Of a stretch of 64,000 bases of DNA, positions 42,810 to 51,939 are shown piece by piece. The stretch comes from Microvirga roseola (GTDB lineage: Bacteria > Pseudomonadota > Alphaproteobacteria > Rhizobiales > Beijerinckiaceae). The stretch is taken from contig NZ_JAJATX010000010.1 in the NCBI RefSeq assembly GCF_020866965.1, positions 27,173 through 91,172 of the forward strand. The letters are read 5' to 3'. Positions within the stretch are counted from its first letter, which is position 1. Each line of letters begins with the position of its first letter. Below the pieces are notes generated by a model. The model was not told the DNA's origin, ran no database searches, and worked only from the letters and a program-made list of their open reading frames with translations. The position numbers were made by a program, and so were the translations under genes.

Positions 42810-43805
42810 ATGTCGCATCTGACACGCCGCCTGACACTTGGAATTCTCGCCACCGCCGCTCTCACGCTGCCCGCGCTGCCAGCCAGCGCCCAGACGAAAC
42901 TGAAATTCGCCCACGTCTACGAGACCTCCGAGCCCTACCACAAATGCGCCCTCTGGGCCGGCGAGGAGTTCAAGAAGCGGACAAACGGCAAATACGAGAT
43001 CGAGGTCTTCCCTGCCTCGTCGCTCGGCAAGGAAAGCGACATCAACGAGGGACTGTCCCTCGGAACGGTGGATATCATCTATACCGGCCAGCTCTTCGCC
43101 GGTCGTGCTCATGGTCCGATCGCCATCGGCGGCGCACCCTACATGTTCCGTGACTTCGACCACTGGAAGGCTTTCCGGAATTCCGATCTCTTCAAGGAAC
43201 TCGGGCAGGGCTACGAGAAGAAGACCGGGCATCAGGTGGTAGGGCTCACCTATTACGGCGAGCGCCACGTCACCTCCAACAAGGGCATTACCAAGCCGGA
43301 GGACATGAAGGGCCTGAAGATCCGCGTGCCTGACGCGCCGCTCTACACCATGTTCCCGAAGGCCGTCGGCGCCAACCCGACCCCCATCGCCTTCGCCGAG
43401 GTGTATCTTGCCCTCTCGCAGGGCGTCGTGGATGCACAGGAGAACCCGCTCGTCACGATCCAGGCCAAGAAGTTTCACGAGGTTCAGGACAACATCGTCC
43501 TCACCGGCCATATCACGGACGCGCTGCTGACCATCGTTTCCGGCGGCACGATGCAGCGCCTGAACGACGAGGAGAAGAAGGCTCTCACCGAGATCCTGGG
43601 GCAGGCTGCGGATCAGTGCACCAACGACATCGTCCAGAAGGAGAAGGAGCTCGTCGACTGGTTCAAGGGACAGGGTGAGAACGTGGTCGCCGTTGACCGC
43701 AAGCCCTTCCGCGAGGCCACCGTGAAGATGCACATGGGTCCCGACGCCACCTGGGACAAGGCGACCTACGACCGCCTGCAGGCGATCCAGTCGAGCACGA
43801 ACTGA
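42810..43805 (+). CDS. TRAP transporter substrate-binding protein (DctP family)
   Basis: A 331-aa periplasmic binding protein with GGGAGGAAAA upstream and a signal peptide ending LPASA|QTK. DctP marks are FPASSLGKESDINEGLSLGT, LKGLKIRVPDAPLY with the carboxylate-binding Arg, and SQGVVDAQENPLVT. It differs clearly from the DctP at 18493, so a different acid is expected. First gene of TRAP-uxaA-aldolase operon under the GntR regulator. Sugar acids or hydroxy acids fit the downstream enzymes. Confidence 0.92.
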   Translation: MSHLTRRLTLGILATAALTLPALPASAQTKLKFAHVYETSEPYHKCALWAGEEFKKRTNGKYEIEVFPASSLGKESDINEGLSLGTVDIIYTGQLFAGRAHGPIAIGGAPYMFRDFDHWKAFRNSDLFKELGQGYEKKTGHQVVGLTYYGERHVTSNKGITKPEDMKGLKIRVPDAPLYTMFPKAVGANPTPIAFAEVYLALSQGVVDAQENPLVTIQAKKFHEVQDNIVLTGHITDALLTIVSGGTMQRLNDEEKKALTEILGQAADQCTNDIVQKEKELVDWFKGQGENVVAVDRKPFREATVKMHMGPDATWDKATYDRLQAIQSSTN

Positions 43806-43818
43806 TCCTGCTCTCCCT

Positions 43819-43846
43819 CCCTCTCCCCGTTCTCGCGGGGGGAGGG
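43819..43846 (+). terminator. Strong hairpin between dctP and dctQ
   Basis: CCCTCTCCCCG and CGGGGGGAGGG form an 11-bp GC stem (one G-U pair) with a 6-nt loop, 13 nt after the dctP stop. No U run follows. It resembles the CCCTCTCCCC-type extragenic palindromes common in Rhizobiales and could stabilise dctP mRNA or reduce read-through into dctQM. Confidence 0.55.
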
Positions 43847-43909
43847 GCTTCGCCTTCTGGTGTCTCCTTTCCCGCCCAAGGCTGGGAAGAACCGTGGATT
43901 CTGCCGAAC

Positions 43910-44509
43910 ATGCAAACCGAGGCTTCAAGGGCTCCAGTCTCCAGGGAGCGGGCTTTGCCTGCCGATACCCCCCGGGACGAAACGGACGATCTGTTCCAGC
44001 AATGGCAGGAGGAGGAATCGCATGTGGATCTGTCCGACCTGCGCTGGTCCGATGCGCTGGTCTTCGTGATCTTCTGGGCCCTGTTCGGCGTGGTCTTCCT
44101 GCAGTTCTGGACCCGCTACGTCCTCAACGACTCCCTCGGCTGGACGGAGGAGATCGCCCGCTATCTCCTGATCCTTGTGACGTTCGTCGGCTCGATCACG
44201 GCCATGCGTAAGGGATCGCATATCGCGGTCGAGGCGCTCCTCGTGTTCCTTCCGCGAAAGGGGCGGCACTGGGTTCTCGTCGCAGTGGATGGCCTCGTCG
44301 CGCTCTTCTGCGGCGCCATGGCCTGGTATGCCTATCAGCTCGGGGCGCTCGCTCCCGGCTACATGGTGTCCATCGATATCCCCAAAGGATATGTCTACTG
44401 GATCGTCTCGGCGGCCCTGGCCGGCATCACCGTTCATGCCGCGATCCGTTTCGTGCGGCGGCTTCGCGGCCGCGAGGCGGATGCGCCTCACGGCCTCGCC
44501 CTCGATTGA
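43910..44509 (+). CDS. TRAP transporter small permease subunit (DctQ)
   Basis: A 199-aa protein with four membrane helices (about 48-70, 87-105, 130-150, 170-190) and the DctQ motif LGWTEEIARYLLILVTFVGS. The charged N-terminus of about 45 residues is longer than average, so an internal start cannot be excluded. It follows the dctP hairpin and precedes dctM by 13 nt; it stabilises DctM in the membrane. Confidence 0.9.
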   Translation: MQTEASRAPVSRERALPADTPRDETDDLFQQWQEEESHVDLSDLRWSDALVFVIFWALFGVVFLQFWTRYVLNDSLGWTEEIARYLLILVTFVGSITAMRKGSHIAVEALLVFLPRKGRHWVLVAVDGLVALFCGAMAWYAYQLGALAPGYMVSIDIPKGYVYWIVSAALAGITVHAAIRFVRRLRGREADAPHGLALD

Positions 44510-44522
44510 GTCGGAGTGCTCC

Positions 44523-45878
44523 ATGCTTGTCGCTACGATGATAGTTGCACTCCTGGTGATGATCGTGATCGGCGTTCCGATTGCGGTCGCCCTGGCGGGC
44601 TCGTCGCTTCTCTTCCTCGTCGTCGGCAATCTGACCGGCGAGACGACCACGCCCGTCATCACGGTCATCCACCGGATGGTGAACGGGGTGGATTCCTTCC
44701 CGCTCCTGGCGGTCCCGTTCTTTATCATGGCCGGCAACCTGATGAATTCCGCCGGCATCACGAAGCAGATCTATGACTTTGCCGTCGCTGCGGTGGGCTG
44801 GCTGAAAGGCGGCCTCGGCCACGTGAATGTCGCAGGCTCCGTGATCTTCGCCGGCATGTCCGGGACGGCGGTAGCCGATGCAGGCGGCATCGGTACGATC
44901 GAGATCAAGGCCATGCGCGATCACGGCTACGACACGCGGTTCGCGGTCGGGCTCACAGCCGCATCCTCGACCATCGGGCCGATCATCCCGCCGTCTCTTC
45001 CCCTCGTCATCTACGGCGTCGTAGCGAATGCCTCGATCAATGCTCTCTTCGTGGCGGGCATCGTCCCCGGCCTGATCATGGCGCTGTTCACCTCGGGCAT
45101 GGTGGTGATCTATGCCTATCGCTATGGAATCGGCCGGGATGCCAATTTCCAGCTTGGTCGGCTCGGTCGCTCGTTCCTCAATGCCTTTCTGCCGCTCCTG
45201 ACGCCCGCCATCATCATCGGCGGCATGAGCTTCGGCCTCTTCACGCCGACAGAGGCGGCGGTTTTCGCCTGCGGCTATGCACTCCTGCTCTCGGTCGTGA
45301 TCCACAGGGCGTTCAACCTGGTGCTTGCCGCGCGGGGGGAGAAACATCGCTATTCCGTCCTCAGCCTGCGCCAGTTCGTGCGTGTCACGATGGATACCAT
45401 CGAAACTACGGCGGTGGTCCTCTTTATCGTGGCGGGCGCTTCGATCTTCGGCTGGGTGCTCACCACTACACGCACTACTGACGCCCTGGGCGAGTGGATT
45501 ATCGCCTATGCGGCCGATCCCATCACCTTCCTGATCCTGGTCAACGTCTTCCTTCTGGCGGTCGGCTGCTTCATGGAAACCATCGCGGCGATCACGATCC
45601 TGACGCCGGTCCTGCTGCCGGTCGCCATGAAGCTCGGCATCGATCCGGTCCATTTCGGGATCATCATGGTGCTGAACCTCATGATCGGGCTGCTCACCCC
45701 TCCTGTCGGCATGGTTCTCTACGTGCTGGCGCGGGTCGCCAGGATCTCGTTCGAGGACAGCATGAAAGCCTGCGCCCCCTGGCTGCTGCCGCTCATTGCG
45801 GTTCTCCTCGTCATTACCTTCGTTCCGCAAACCGTTCTCTGGCTACCGGACCTCCTCCGGCAACTCGGCTATCTCTAG
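44523..45878 (+). CDS. TRAP transporter large permease subunit (DctM)
   Basis: A 451-aa membrane protein of about twelve helices. ATG 44523 has GGAG upstream. Conserved DctM blocks: VPFFIMAGNLMNSAGIT, FAGMSGTAVADAGGIGTIEI, ASSTIGPIIPPSLPLVIYG and LLTPPVGMVLYVLARV. It forms the ion-coupled channel of the importer with DctQ and DctP. The catabolic genes follow by 12 nt. Confidence 0.94.
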   Translation: MLVATMIVALLVMIVIGVPIAVALAGSSLLFLVVGNLTGETTTPVITVIHRMVNGVDSFPLLAVPFFIMAGNLMNSAGITKQIYDFAVAAVGWLKGGLGHVNVAGSVIFAGMSGTAVADAGGIGTIEIKAMRDHGYDTRFAVGLTAASSTIGPIIPPSLPLVIYGVVANASINALFVAGIVPGLIMALFTSGMVVIYAYRYGIGRDANFQLGRLGRSFLNAFLPLLTPAIIIGGMSFGLFTPTEAAVFACGYALLLSVVIHRAFNLVLAARGEKHRYSVLSLRQFVRVTMDTIETTAVVLFIVAGASIFGWVLTTTRTTDALGEWIIAYAADPITFLILVNVFLLAVGCFMETIAAITILTPVLLPVAMKLGIDPVHFGIIMVLNLMIGLLTPPVGMVLYVLARVARISFEDSMKACAPWLLPLIAVLLVITFVPQTVLWLPDLLRQLGYL

Positions 45879-45890
45879 AAGATTGCACCC

Positions 45891-47408
45891 ATGACCACGC
45901 CCCGCACCATCCGCCTGTCCGCAGAGGACAATGTCGCCATCGCTATCGATCTGGTGAACCAAGGGGATTCCGCTTCCGGCCTGACCGCCCGGGAGCGCAT
46001 TCTGCGTGGGCATAAGATGGCCGTCGAGCCGATCCGCGAAGGGGAACCGATCCGCAAGTTCGGCCAGATCATCGGCTTTGCGAAGACTCATATCGCGCCG
46101 GGAGAATGGGTGCACGAGCACAATGTCGGCCTGCACGACTTTGAAAGGGATTATGCGTTCTGCTCCGATGCCCGCGACGACGACCTGCTGCCCCCGGAAG
46201 CCCGCGCTACCTTCCAGGGTTACAGGCGCGCCTCCGGACGGACCGGGACCCGCAACTACATCGGCATTCTGACCTCGGTGAACTGTTCGGCCTCCGTCGC
46301 CAGGTTTGCGGCCGCCGAGGTGGAGCGCTCAGGATTGCTGCGCGAGTACCCCGGCATCGACGGCGTCGTCGCCATCGTCCACGGCACCGGTTGCGGGCAC
46401 GCAGCCTATGGTGAGGGATTCGACATCCTGCGTCGCACCCAGTGGGGCTATGCCAGCCATCCGAACTTCGCCGGCGTCATCATGGTCGGGCTCGGCTGCG
46501 AGGTGTTTCAGATCGGCCGGATGAAGCAGGAATACGGGCTTACCGAAACGGACACCTTCCGCACCCTCACGATCCAGGAGACCGGTGGCACGCGCCGCAC
46601 GGTTGCGGCCATCGTCGATGCGGTACGGACCATGCTGCCGCTCGTGGCCGCGGCCCAGCGCGAAACGCGGCCTGCCTCTGAACTGGTGCTCGCCCTGCAA
46701 TGCGGCGGATCTGACGGTTATTCGGCCCTCACCGCCAATCCGGCGCTGGGGGTGGCCTCCGATCTCCTTGTCCGGCACGGTGGCACGTCGATTCTGTCGG
46801 AGACGCCCGAGATCTACGGAGCCGAGCACCTGCTCACCCGGCGGGCCGCAACGCGTGAAGTCGGCGAGAAGCTCGTCTCCCGCATCCGCTGGTGGGAGGA
46901 GTACACCGCCCGCAACGGCGGCGAGATGAACAACAATCCGTCTCCCGGCAACAAGGCAGGCGGACTCACTACCATCCTCGAAAAGTCGCTGGGCGCTGCA
47001 GCCAAAGGCGGACGCTCGACGCTGCGTGCGGTCTACGAGTATGCAGAACTCGTGCGTGAGCATGGCTTCGTTTACATGGACACCCCTGGCTACGACCCGG
47101 TCGCGGCAACGGGCCAAATGGCGGGCGGGGCGAACCTGATCGCCTTCACCACAGGACGCGGATCCGCCTTCGGGGCGAAGCCCGTGCCTTCCTTAAAGCT
47201 TGCGACAAATTCCGATATCTACCGCCGCATGATGGACGATATGGATATCAATTGCGGCGACATTCTCGACGGCATCCCGCTCGAGCAGAAGGGCGCGGAA
47301 ATCTTCGACACGCTCCTGCGGGTCGCCTCGGGCGAGCACACGAAATCCGAGGACCTGGGCTACGGAGACCTCGAATTTGTGCCCTGGCAGGTCGGCGCGG
47401 TAATGTGA
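45891..47408 (+). CDS. UxaA family dehydratase (altronate dehydratase-like)
   Basis: A 505-aa enzyme with both parts of the family: an N-terminal SAF domain (about 1-95, with FAKTHIAPGEWVHEHNVGL) and a C-terminal catalytic domain (about 110-500). Conserved segments include RNYIGILTSVNCSAS, VHGTGCGHAAYG, LQCGGSDGYSALTANPALG and TTGRGSAFGAKPVPSLKLATN in part; Cys and His in these bind iron or zinc. Altronate dehydratase converts D-altronate to 2-keto-3-deoxygluconate. Other UxaA homologues act on galactarate or other sugar acids, and no uxaB is adjacent, so the substrate is open. Confidence 0.85.
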   Translation: MTTPRTIRLSAEDNVAIAIDLVNQGDSASGLTARERILRGHKMAVEPIREGEPIRKFGQIIGFAKTHIAPGEWVHEHNVGLHDFERDYAFCSDARDDDLLPPEARATFQGYRRASGRTGTRNYIGILTSVNCSASVARFAAAEVERSGLLREYPGIDGVVAIVHGTGCGHAAYGEGFDILRRTQWGYASHPNFAGVIMVGLGCEVFQIGRMKQEYGLTETDTFRTLTIQETGGTRRTVAAIVDAVRTMLPLVAAAQRETRPASELVLALQCGGSDGYSALTANPALGVASDLLVRHGGTSILSETPEIYGAEHLLTRRAATREVGEKLVSRIRWWEEYTARNGGEMNNNPSPGNKAGGLTTILEKSLGAAAKGGRSTLRAVYEYAELVREHGFVYMDTPGYDPVAATGQMAGGANLIAFTTGRGSAFGAKPVPSLKLATNSDIYRRMMDDMDINCGDILDGIPLEQKGAEIFDTLLRVASGEHTKSEDLGYGDLEFVPWQVGAVM

Positions 47409-47448
47409 CGGCGGAATCGCGGGCCGTCGCCGCGTTTAAGGATAGATC

Positions 47449-48531
47449 ATGTCGATTGAGAATCTGAAGGCCGAGATTGCCCGGCAGTTCGGCACACCTG
47501 CCGTCGTGATCGACCTCGATGTCGTCGAGCGCAATATCGCCCGCCTGCAGGCGCTCTGCGATGCGGCGGGTGTGGCGAACCGCCCGCATATCAAGACCCA
47601 CAAGAGCCCGGTGATCGCCGCCATGCAGCGCGATGCCGGAGCGCGCGGCATCACATGCCAGAAGCTCGGCGAGGCGGAGGTCATGGCCGAGGCCGGTCTC
47701 GACGACATCCTGATCTCGTACAACCTGCTCGGGGAGCACAAGATCGGCCGCCTCGGAGCGCTCCTCTCGAAGGCGAAGGTGACGGTTGCCGCCGACAACC
47801 CGACCGTGGTCGAGGGCCTGCCCCGCGCGGCAGAAATCGCCGGGCGTGATCTCGACGTAGTGGTGGAGTGCGACACTGGCCGCAAGCGCGCAGGCGTTGC
47901 GACAGTGGCGCAGGCGGTGGCCCTGGCGAAGGACATCGCGTCGCGCCCTGGGCTCTCGTTCGCCGGTTTCATGCTCTATCCTCCTGAGAGCGCCATGGCC
48001 GAGACACAGGCCTTCCTCAACGAGGCGACGGCGGGCGTGCGGGAGGCGGGGCTCCAGCCGCGGATCGTCTCTTCGGGTGGAACTCCCAATCTGAACAATC
48101 TTGGCAGGATCGATGGCGTCACCGAACACCGAGCGGGGACATATGTGTTCAACGACCGCATGATGTTGGCCGCCGGCGTCGCAGGCCTCTCCGATTGTGC
48201 GCTGACGGTCTATGCCACAGTGGTCAGCCGGGCCGAGGCCGATCGCGGGATCCTGGATTCGGGCTCAAAGACCCTGACCAGCGATACGGGCGGTCTCGAC
48301 GGCCATGGCCTTATTGTTGAACATCCTCAGGCCAAGATCGCACGCTTTGCGGAGGAGCACGGCTTCCTCGATCTTTCCGCCTGCAACGACCGTCCCAAGG
48401 TGGGCGATATCGTCCGCGTCATTCCCAATCACGTCTGCGTGGTGGTCAACATGGTCGACCGCCTCGTGACCGTGCAGGGAGGGGAGATCGTGGGGGAGCT
48501 TCCTGTCGCCGCGCGCGGGCGCCTGGTCTGA
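47449..48531 (+). CDS. D-threonine aldolase/D-serine dehydratase-like PLP enzyme
   Basis: A 360-aa fold type III PLP enzyme. The Lys that binds PLP is in RPHIKTHKSP (about residue 47) after TPAVVIDLDVVERNI. The C-terminal beta domain carries the metal pair His and Cys in PNHVCVVVNMVD (about 330), as in D-threonine aldolase, 3-hydroxyaspartate aldolase and eukaryotic-type D-serine dehydratase. It therefore likely cleaves or dehydrates a beta-hydroxy-D-amino acid. It is the last gene of the TRAP-uxaA operon, 40 nt after uxaA. How it links with a sugar-acid dehydratase is unclear. Confidence 0.82.
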   Translation: MSIENLKAEIARQFGTPAVVIDLDVVERNIARLQALCDAAGVANRPHIKTHKSPVIAAMQRDAGARGITCQKLGEAEVMAEAGLDDILISYNLLGEHKIGRLGALLSKAKVTVAADNPTVVEGLPRAAEIAGRDLDVVVECDTGRKRAGVATVAQAVALAKDIASRPGLSFAGFMLYPPESAMAETQAFLNEATAGVREAGLQPRIVSSGGTPNLNNLGRIDGVTEHRAGTYVFNDRMMLAAGVAGLSDCALTVYATVVSRAEADRGILDSGSKTLTSDTGGLDGHGLIVEHPQAKIARFAEEHGFLDLSACNDRPKVGDIVRVIPNHVCVVVNMVDRLVTVQGGEIVGELPVAARGRLV

Positions 48532-48595
48532 CAGCGAGATTCGATGCGGACGGAGAAAAAGGCGCTGATCGGGCGCTGCTCGCCAGATTGTTGGG

Positions 48596-49642
48596 CTACT
48601 GCAGCACCCGGCCGATCTCCCGCAGGTTTCTGCCGACCTCTCTGAGGCCGAATATGAGGGCCTGCACCGGCAACGGGTCTTCGGCTGCGGGTGTATTCTC
48701 CCGTGGTTCTGCGAGTGCGGCCGGGGCGGCGAGCTTCTCGACCATGCCAATCATCTTATCCAGGTGTTCCATTGTTGGTGCCGGACCCTGCTCCTGAAGG
48801 TAGCGGGCTACCTCTCCCAGATAGGCGCATGCCTCCTCCTGAATGCAGTGAATGGTCGAGTCCATGTCTGCGGACCAAGCTGGATCGATCCGCCGGTCAC
48901 CCTGGACGACCCGGTCAAGGATGATCAGGGCATGCCACAGGCGCTCCAGGGCATGGACGAATTCGTGCAGCGGCGGGCGGTTGTTCCTGCCCAGGCGCGC
49001 TCTGGAGGCCATGTCGTGAGCCTGCCGCACATTCGCGAGAAAGCGACGGTGGATCGCTCCGAGTTCCCGCTCACGCGGGTCCAGGGTCTCGTCCAGCGCA
49101 ACCTGGAGGAGGTCGGCGCAGTTCTCGAGCGCAGCCTGCGCCGACCGGATCGCCTTCTGCCGGGCGGTCTCCGGCCAGACGCCGAAACCGACGATCGTTC
49201 CGATCAGGGCGCCAAGCATGATGGCGATGCCGCGGTCGAGTGCGCCGTCCCAGACGTTGGCGCTGGGCCCGAGAGCAATCGCGACAGCGGCGACGACGCC
49301 GAAGCGCAAACCCGGCCAGGAGGCGGCAAGGGCATTCACGACGAGGGCGGAGGCAGCAAGCCGCAGCGCCGTCGCGAAATCACCGCCGATGAACTGGATC
49401 GATGCGAGGCCGATGACCGTTCCGACGGCGGTAGCGCCCACGCGGCCGCTCGCGGCCGTGAGCGTTCCATCGGTGCTCTGCTGGACAACGAAGAGCGCCG
49501 AGATCACGCCCCAGGACATCTCCGCAAGTCCCATCCATTCCATAAGGAGGTACGTTGCTGCGGCTGAAATCGCGCCCTGCAGCCCAAGCCGGAGAGATTC
49601 CCGGAGCGTTCCGGGCTTGAGCTTGATCAGAATGTCTTGCAC
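48596..49642 (-). CDS. FUSC family membrane protein (aromatic-acid exporter-like)
   Basis: A 348-aa protein. The first 165 residues hold six hydrophobic segments with FUSC features (LRLGLQGAISAAATYLLMEW, VQQSTDGTLTAASGRVGATA, RGIAIMLGALIGTIVGFGVW). The cytoplasmic C-terminal 180 residues are helical. Members related to AaeB/YccS are thought to export aromatic acids or polyamines. It converges on the aldolase gene, with 64 nt between, and is not part of that operon. Substrate cannot be inferred. Confidence 0.8.
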   Translation of the reverse strand: MQDILIKLKPGTLRESLRLGLQGAISAAATYLLMEWMGLAEMSWGVISALFVVQQSTDGTLTAASGRVGATAVGTVIGLASIQFIGGDFATALRLAASALVVNALAASWPGLRFGVVAAVAIALGPSANVWDGALDRGIAIMLGALIGTIVGFGVWPETARQKAIRSAQAALENCADLLQVALDETLDPRERELGAIHRRFLANVRQAHDMASRARLGRNNRPPLHEFVHALERLWHALIILDRVVQGDRRIDPAWSADMDSTIHCIQEEACAYLGEVARYLQEQGPAPTMEHLDKMIGMVEKLAAPAALAEPRENTPAAEDPLPVQALIFGLREVGRNLREIGRVLQ

Positions 49643-49854
49643 GTCGATACTCTGTACCGATTCTTGCTGCCGGTCTGATGAACTCGCTGTTCAGAGCCTG
49701 GCAATGCCTCAAAGCCTCGCCGGAAGCGGGGCCGCTCCTCAGGAGCCTGGAATTGATAGGAATTTGGGTCGACTGCAGAGAATTCTGTGCCGATCTAGGG
49801 AGAACGGCTCAGATCGGCTAATGTTTCGTAAGCCCCGTCTGGCTCAGGAGGGGC
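49643..49854. other. 212-nt gap, no gene seen
   Basis: Upstream region of the FUSC gene and downstream of the coiled-coil gene. I see no convincing coding frame; it should contain the minus-strand FUSC promoter, but no clear -35/-10 pair stands out. Confidence 0.4.
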
Positions 49855-50517
49855 TCACTCTCCCGTCGAGCAGACCCAGCCGCCCTCGCTCACGCGACAA
49901 CCATAGCTGGGCTGAGAGGGAACGCGAGGCGAAGCGGCGTTCGGGCCGGCGCCCAGATCGACAGTCCCGGTCTGGGGCGGTCCGGCTTCTCTCCCTGGAT
50001 TCCTCCCTGTGTCCAGTTGGCGCTCCATCGTCGCGAGGTCGTTCGAACGGGCCGTGATCTGTTCGATCAGTCCGTTCAGTTGCTGCTGGAGCTCTGCCGA
50101 TTGGGCCTGTGCTTGCTGCAATTCGCCGAGGATGCGGTCACGGCTGGCCAAGGCGTCACTGAGCGTCCTCATGGCCTCATCCCTGCGGCGTTCCGTTTCA
50201 GTCAGGTTTTGCCTTGCCTCTGTGAGGTTCTGTTGAACCTGCTGCTGCTCCGCTTGGATCTGCTCCAGGGTGGTGCGTGCGGCTGCAACCTGCCTTTCGA
50301 GATCGGCGAGCATTCCGGACGTCCGGCGCAGTTCCTCCAGTTCGGTTACGGCTGCTGCGCGGCTGACCTCCAGCTGCTGGATTCGATTCTGATACTCCGC
50401 TTCTTCCCTCGTGCCCGCAACGATGGCCCAGATGGCGATGAGCCAGCCGACCGCGGCCACGATGGCGAGGACGATGAAGCTGGGCTGTCTGACGATGTTC
50501 GAGGCGCCTGCCGCCAT
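49855..50517 (-). CDS. Membrane-anchored coiled-coil protein of unknown function
   Basis: A 220-aa protein, start at 50517 with GAAGGTG upstream. Residues about 12-33 form one membrane helix (FIVLAIVAAVGWLIAIWAIV). About 38-165 are a long heptad-rich coiled coil (LEELRRTSGMLADLERQVAA, QNLTETERRRDEAMRTLSDA). A Pro/Gly-rich linker follows, then a short end with two Cys (YGCRVSEGGWVCSTGE), possibly a disulphide if the C-terminus is periplasmic. No family recognised. Orientation by charge is uncertain. It stands alone between FUSC and uxuA. Confidence 0.7.
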   Translation of the reverse strand: MAAGASNIVRQPSFIVLAIVAAVGWLIAIWAIVAGTREEAEYQNRIQQLEVSRAAAVTELEELRRTSGMLADLERQVAAARTTLEQIQAEQQQVQQNLTEARQNLTETERRRDEAMRTLSDALASRDRILGELQQAQAQSAELQQQLNGLIEQITARSNDLATMERQLDTGRNPGREAGPPQTGTVDLGAGPNAASPRVPSQPSYGCRVSEGGWVCSTGE

Positions 50518-50656
50518 GATGCACCTTCTGGGTCGCAAGAGGGGATTGGATAAACCCTCCGCACCAGCCCCGTTCCGGCCCGCATCGCGTATGGTACGGT
50601 TCCGTTCCAAGTACAGCCATGTCGGCGCTCGGGCGCGCCGCTAGAGAAGGTCAGGG

Positions 50657-51853
50657 CTACAGAGGCAGGTTCCGGAGCGCGGCCACCGTCGTCATCACCC
50701 CGCGCAGCTCGGCGAGACCCTTCAGGCGTCCGATGGCCGGGTAGCCGGGGTGCGTGGGCTTGCCGACGTCGTCGAGGAGCTCGTGGCCGTGGTCGGGCCG
50801 CATCGGGATCCGCCAGCGCGGGGCACCGACCTCCTTGCGCCGCTTCTGCTCTTCCAGCAGGACGCTGACGACTGCAACCATGTCCGTGTCGCCGCCGAGA
50901 TGGTCGGCTTCCATGAAGGATCCATCCGGCTCCTTCGCGACGTTTCGCAGATGGGTGAACCAGATGCGGCTGGCGAAGCGCTGCGCAATCGCGGGAACGT
51001 TGTTGTCGGGTCCTGCTCCGAGCGAACCGCTGCAGAGGGTGATCCCGTTGGCGGGGCAATCGACCGCACCGAGGATAAAGGCCAGATCGTCCTCGTTCGA
51101 GACGATGCGGGGCAGGCCCATGAGCGAGCGCGGCGGATCGTCGGGGTGGATGCACATCCGAATCCCGACCTCCTCGGCCGTCGGGATCACCTCGCGCAGG
51201 AAACGGGCGAGGTTTTCGCGCAGGCGGTTTCTGTCCATGCCCCGGTAGCGGTCCAGCATCAGACGCAGGCCCGGAACGTCGTAGCGGTCATAGGCGCCAG
51301 GCAGCCCGGCCATGATGTTGGACAGGAGCTTGCGGCGATCGGCTTCCGACGAGCGCTCGTACCAGGCCCTGGCGCGGGCGATGACCTCCGGCGAATGCTC
51401 CGCCTCCGCGCCCTCGCGCTGAAGCATAAAGCAGTCGAAGGCGACGTATTCGTGCATGTTGAATCGCAGGGCCGTCCCGCCGCCGGGCAGGGGATAGGCG
51501 AGCTCGGTGCGTGTCCAGTCGACCACCGGCATGAAGTTGTAGCAGACGGTCAGGATCCCGCATTGCGCGAGGTTGCGCAGGGATTGCCGGTAGTTGTCGA
51601 AGAAGGGAGTGAGGTCGCCTTCCCCGATCTTGATGCTCTCATGGATGGGCAGGCTCTCTACCACGCTCCAGCGCAGGCCGAGCGAGGGATCGGCCGCGAT
51701 CTGCGCCTTGCGGGCCTCGATCTCATCGATGCTCCAGACAACGCCGTAGGGGATGTGGTGAAGGGCCGTCACGATTCCCGTCGCACCGGTCTGGCGAATG
51801 TGGGGGAGGCGAACCGCATCCTCGGGGCCGAACCAGCGCCAGGTCTGTTCCAT
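50657..51853 (-). CDS. uxuA: Mannonate dehydratase
   Basis: A 398-aa enzyme converting D-mannonate to 2-keto-3-deoxygluconate. ATG 51853 has AAGGTGA upstream; an earlier in-frame start adds an unconserved 19 residues. Family signatures: WRWFGPEDAVRLPHIRQTGA, TGIVTALHHIPYG, IHPDDPPRSLMGLPRIV, LCSGSLGAGPDNN and WFTHLRNV; His, Cys and Asp in these bind the catalytic Mn or Fe. It is 86 nt downstream of uxuR in the same direction. With uxaC and uxuB on the other strand it completes the glucuronate branch. Confidence 0.95.
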   Translation of the reverse strand: MEQTWRWFGPEDAVRLPHIRQTGATGIVTALHHIPYGVVWSIDEIEARKAQIAADPSLGLRWSVVESLPIHESIKIGEGDLTPFFDNYRQSLRNLAQCGILTVCYNFMPVVDWTRTELAYPLPGGGTALRFNMHEYVAFDCFMLQREGAEAEHSPEVIARARAWYERSSEADRRKLLSNIMAGLPGAYDRYDVPGLRLMLDRYRGMDRNRLRENLARFLREVIPTAEEVGIRMCIHPDDPPRSLMGLPRIVSNEDDLAFILGAVDCPANGITLCSGSLGAGPDNNVPAIAQRFASRIWFTHLRNVAKEPDGSFMEADHLGGDTDMVAVVSVLLEEQKRRKEVGAPRWRIPMRPDHGHELLDDVGKPTHPGYPAIGRLKGLAELRGVMTTVAALRNLPL

Positions 51854-51939
51854 GATGTCACCTTTTTGGAGCCGAGCTCGGACGCCGGCGAGGAGTTTGG
51901 GAGTCGGCACAGCTGAAGCTGCGCGTCAAGAAGGCCGGT

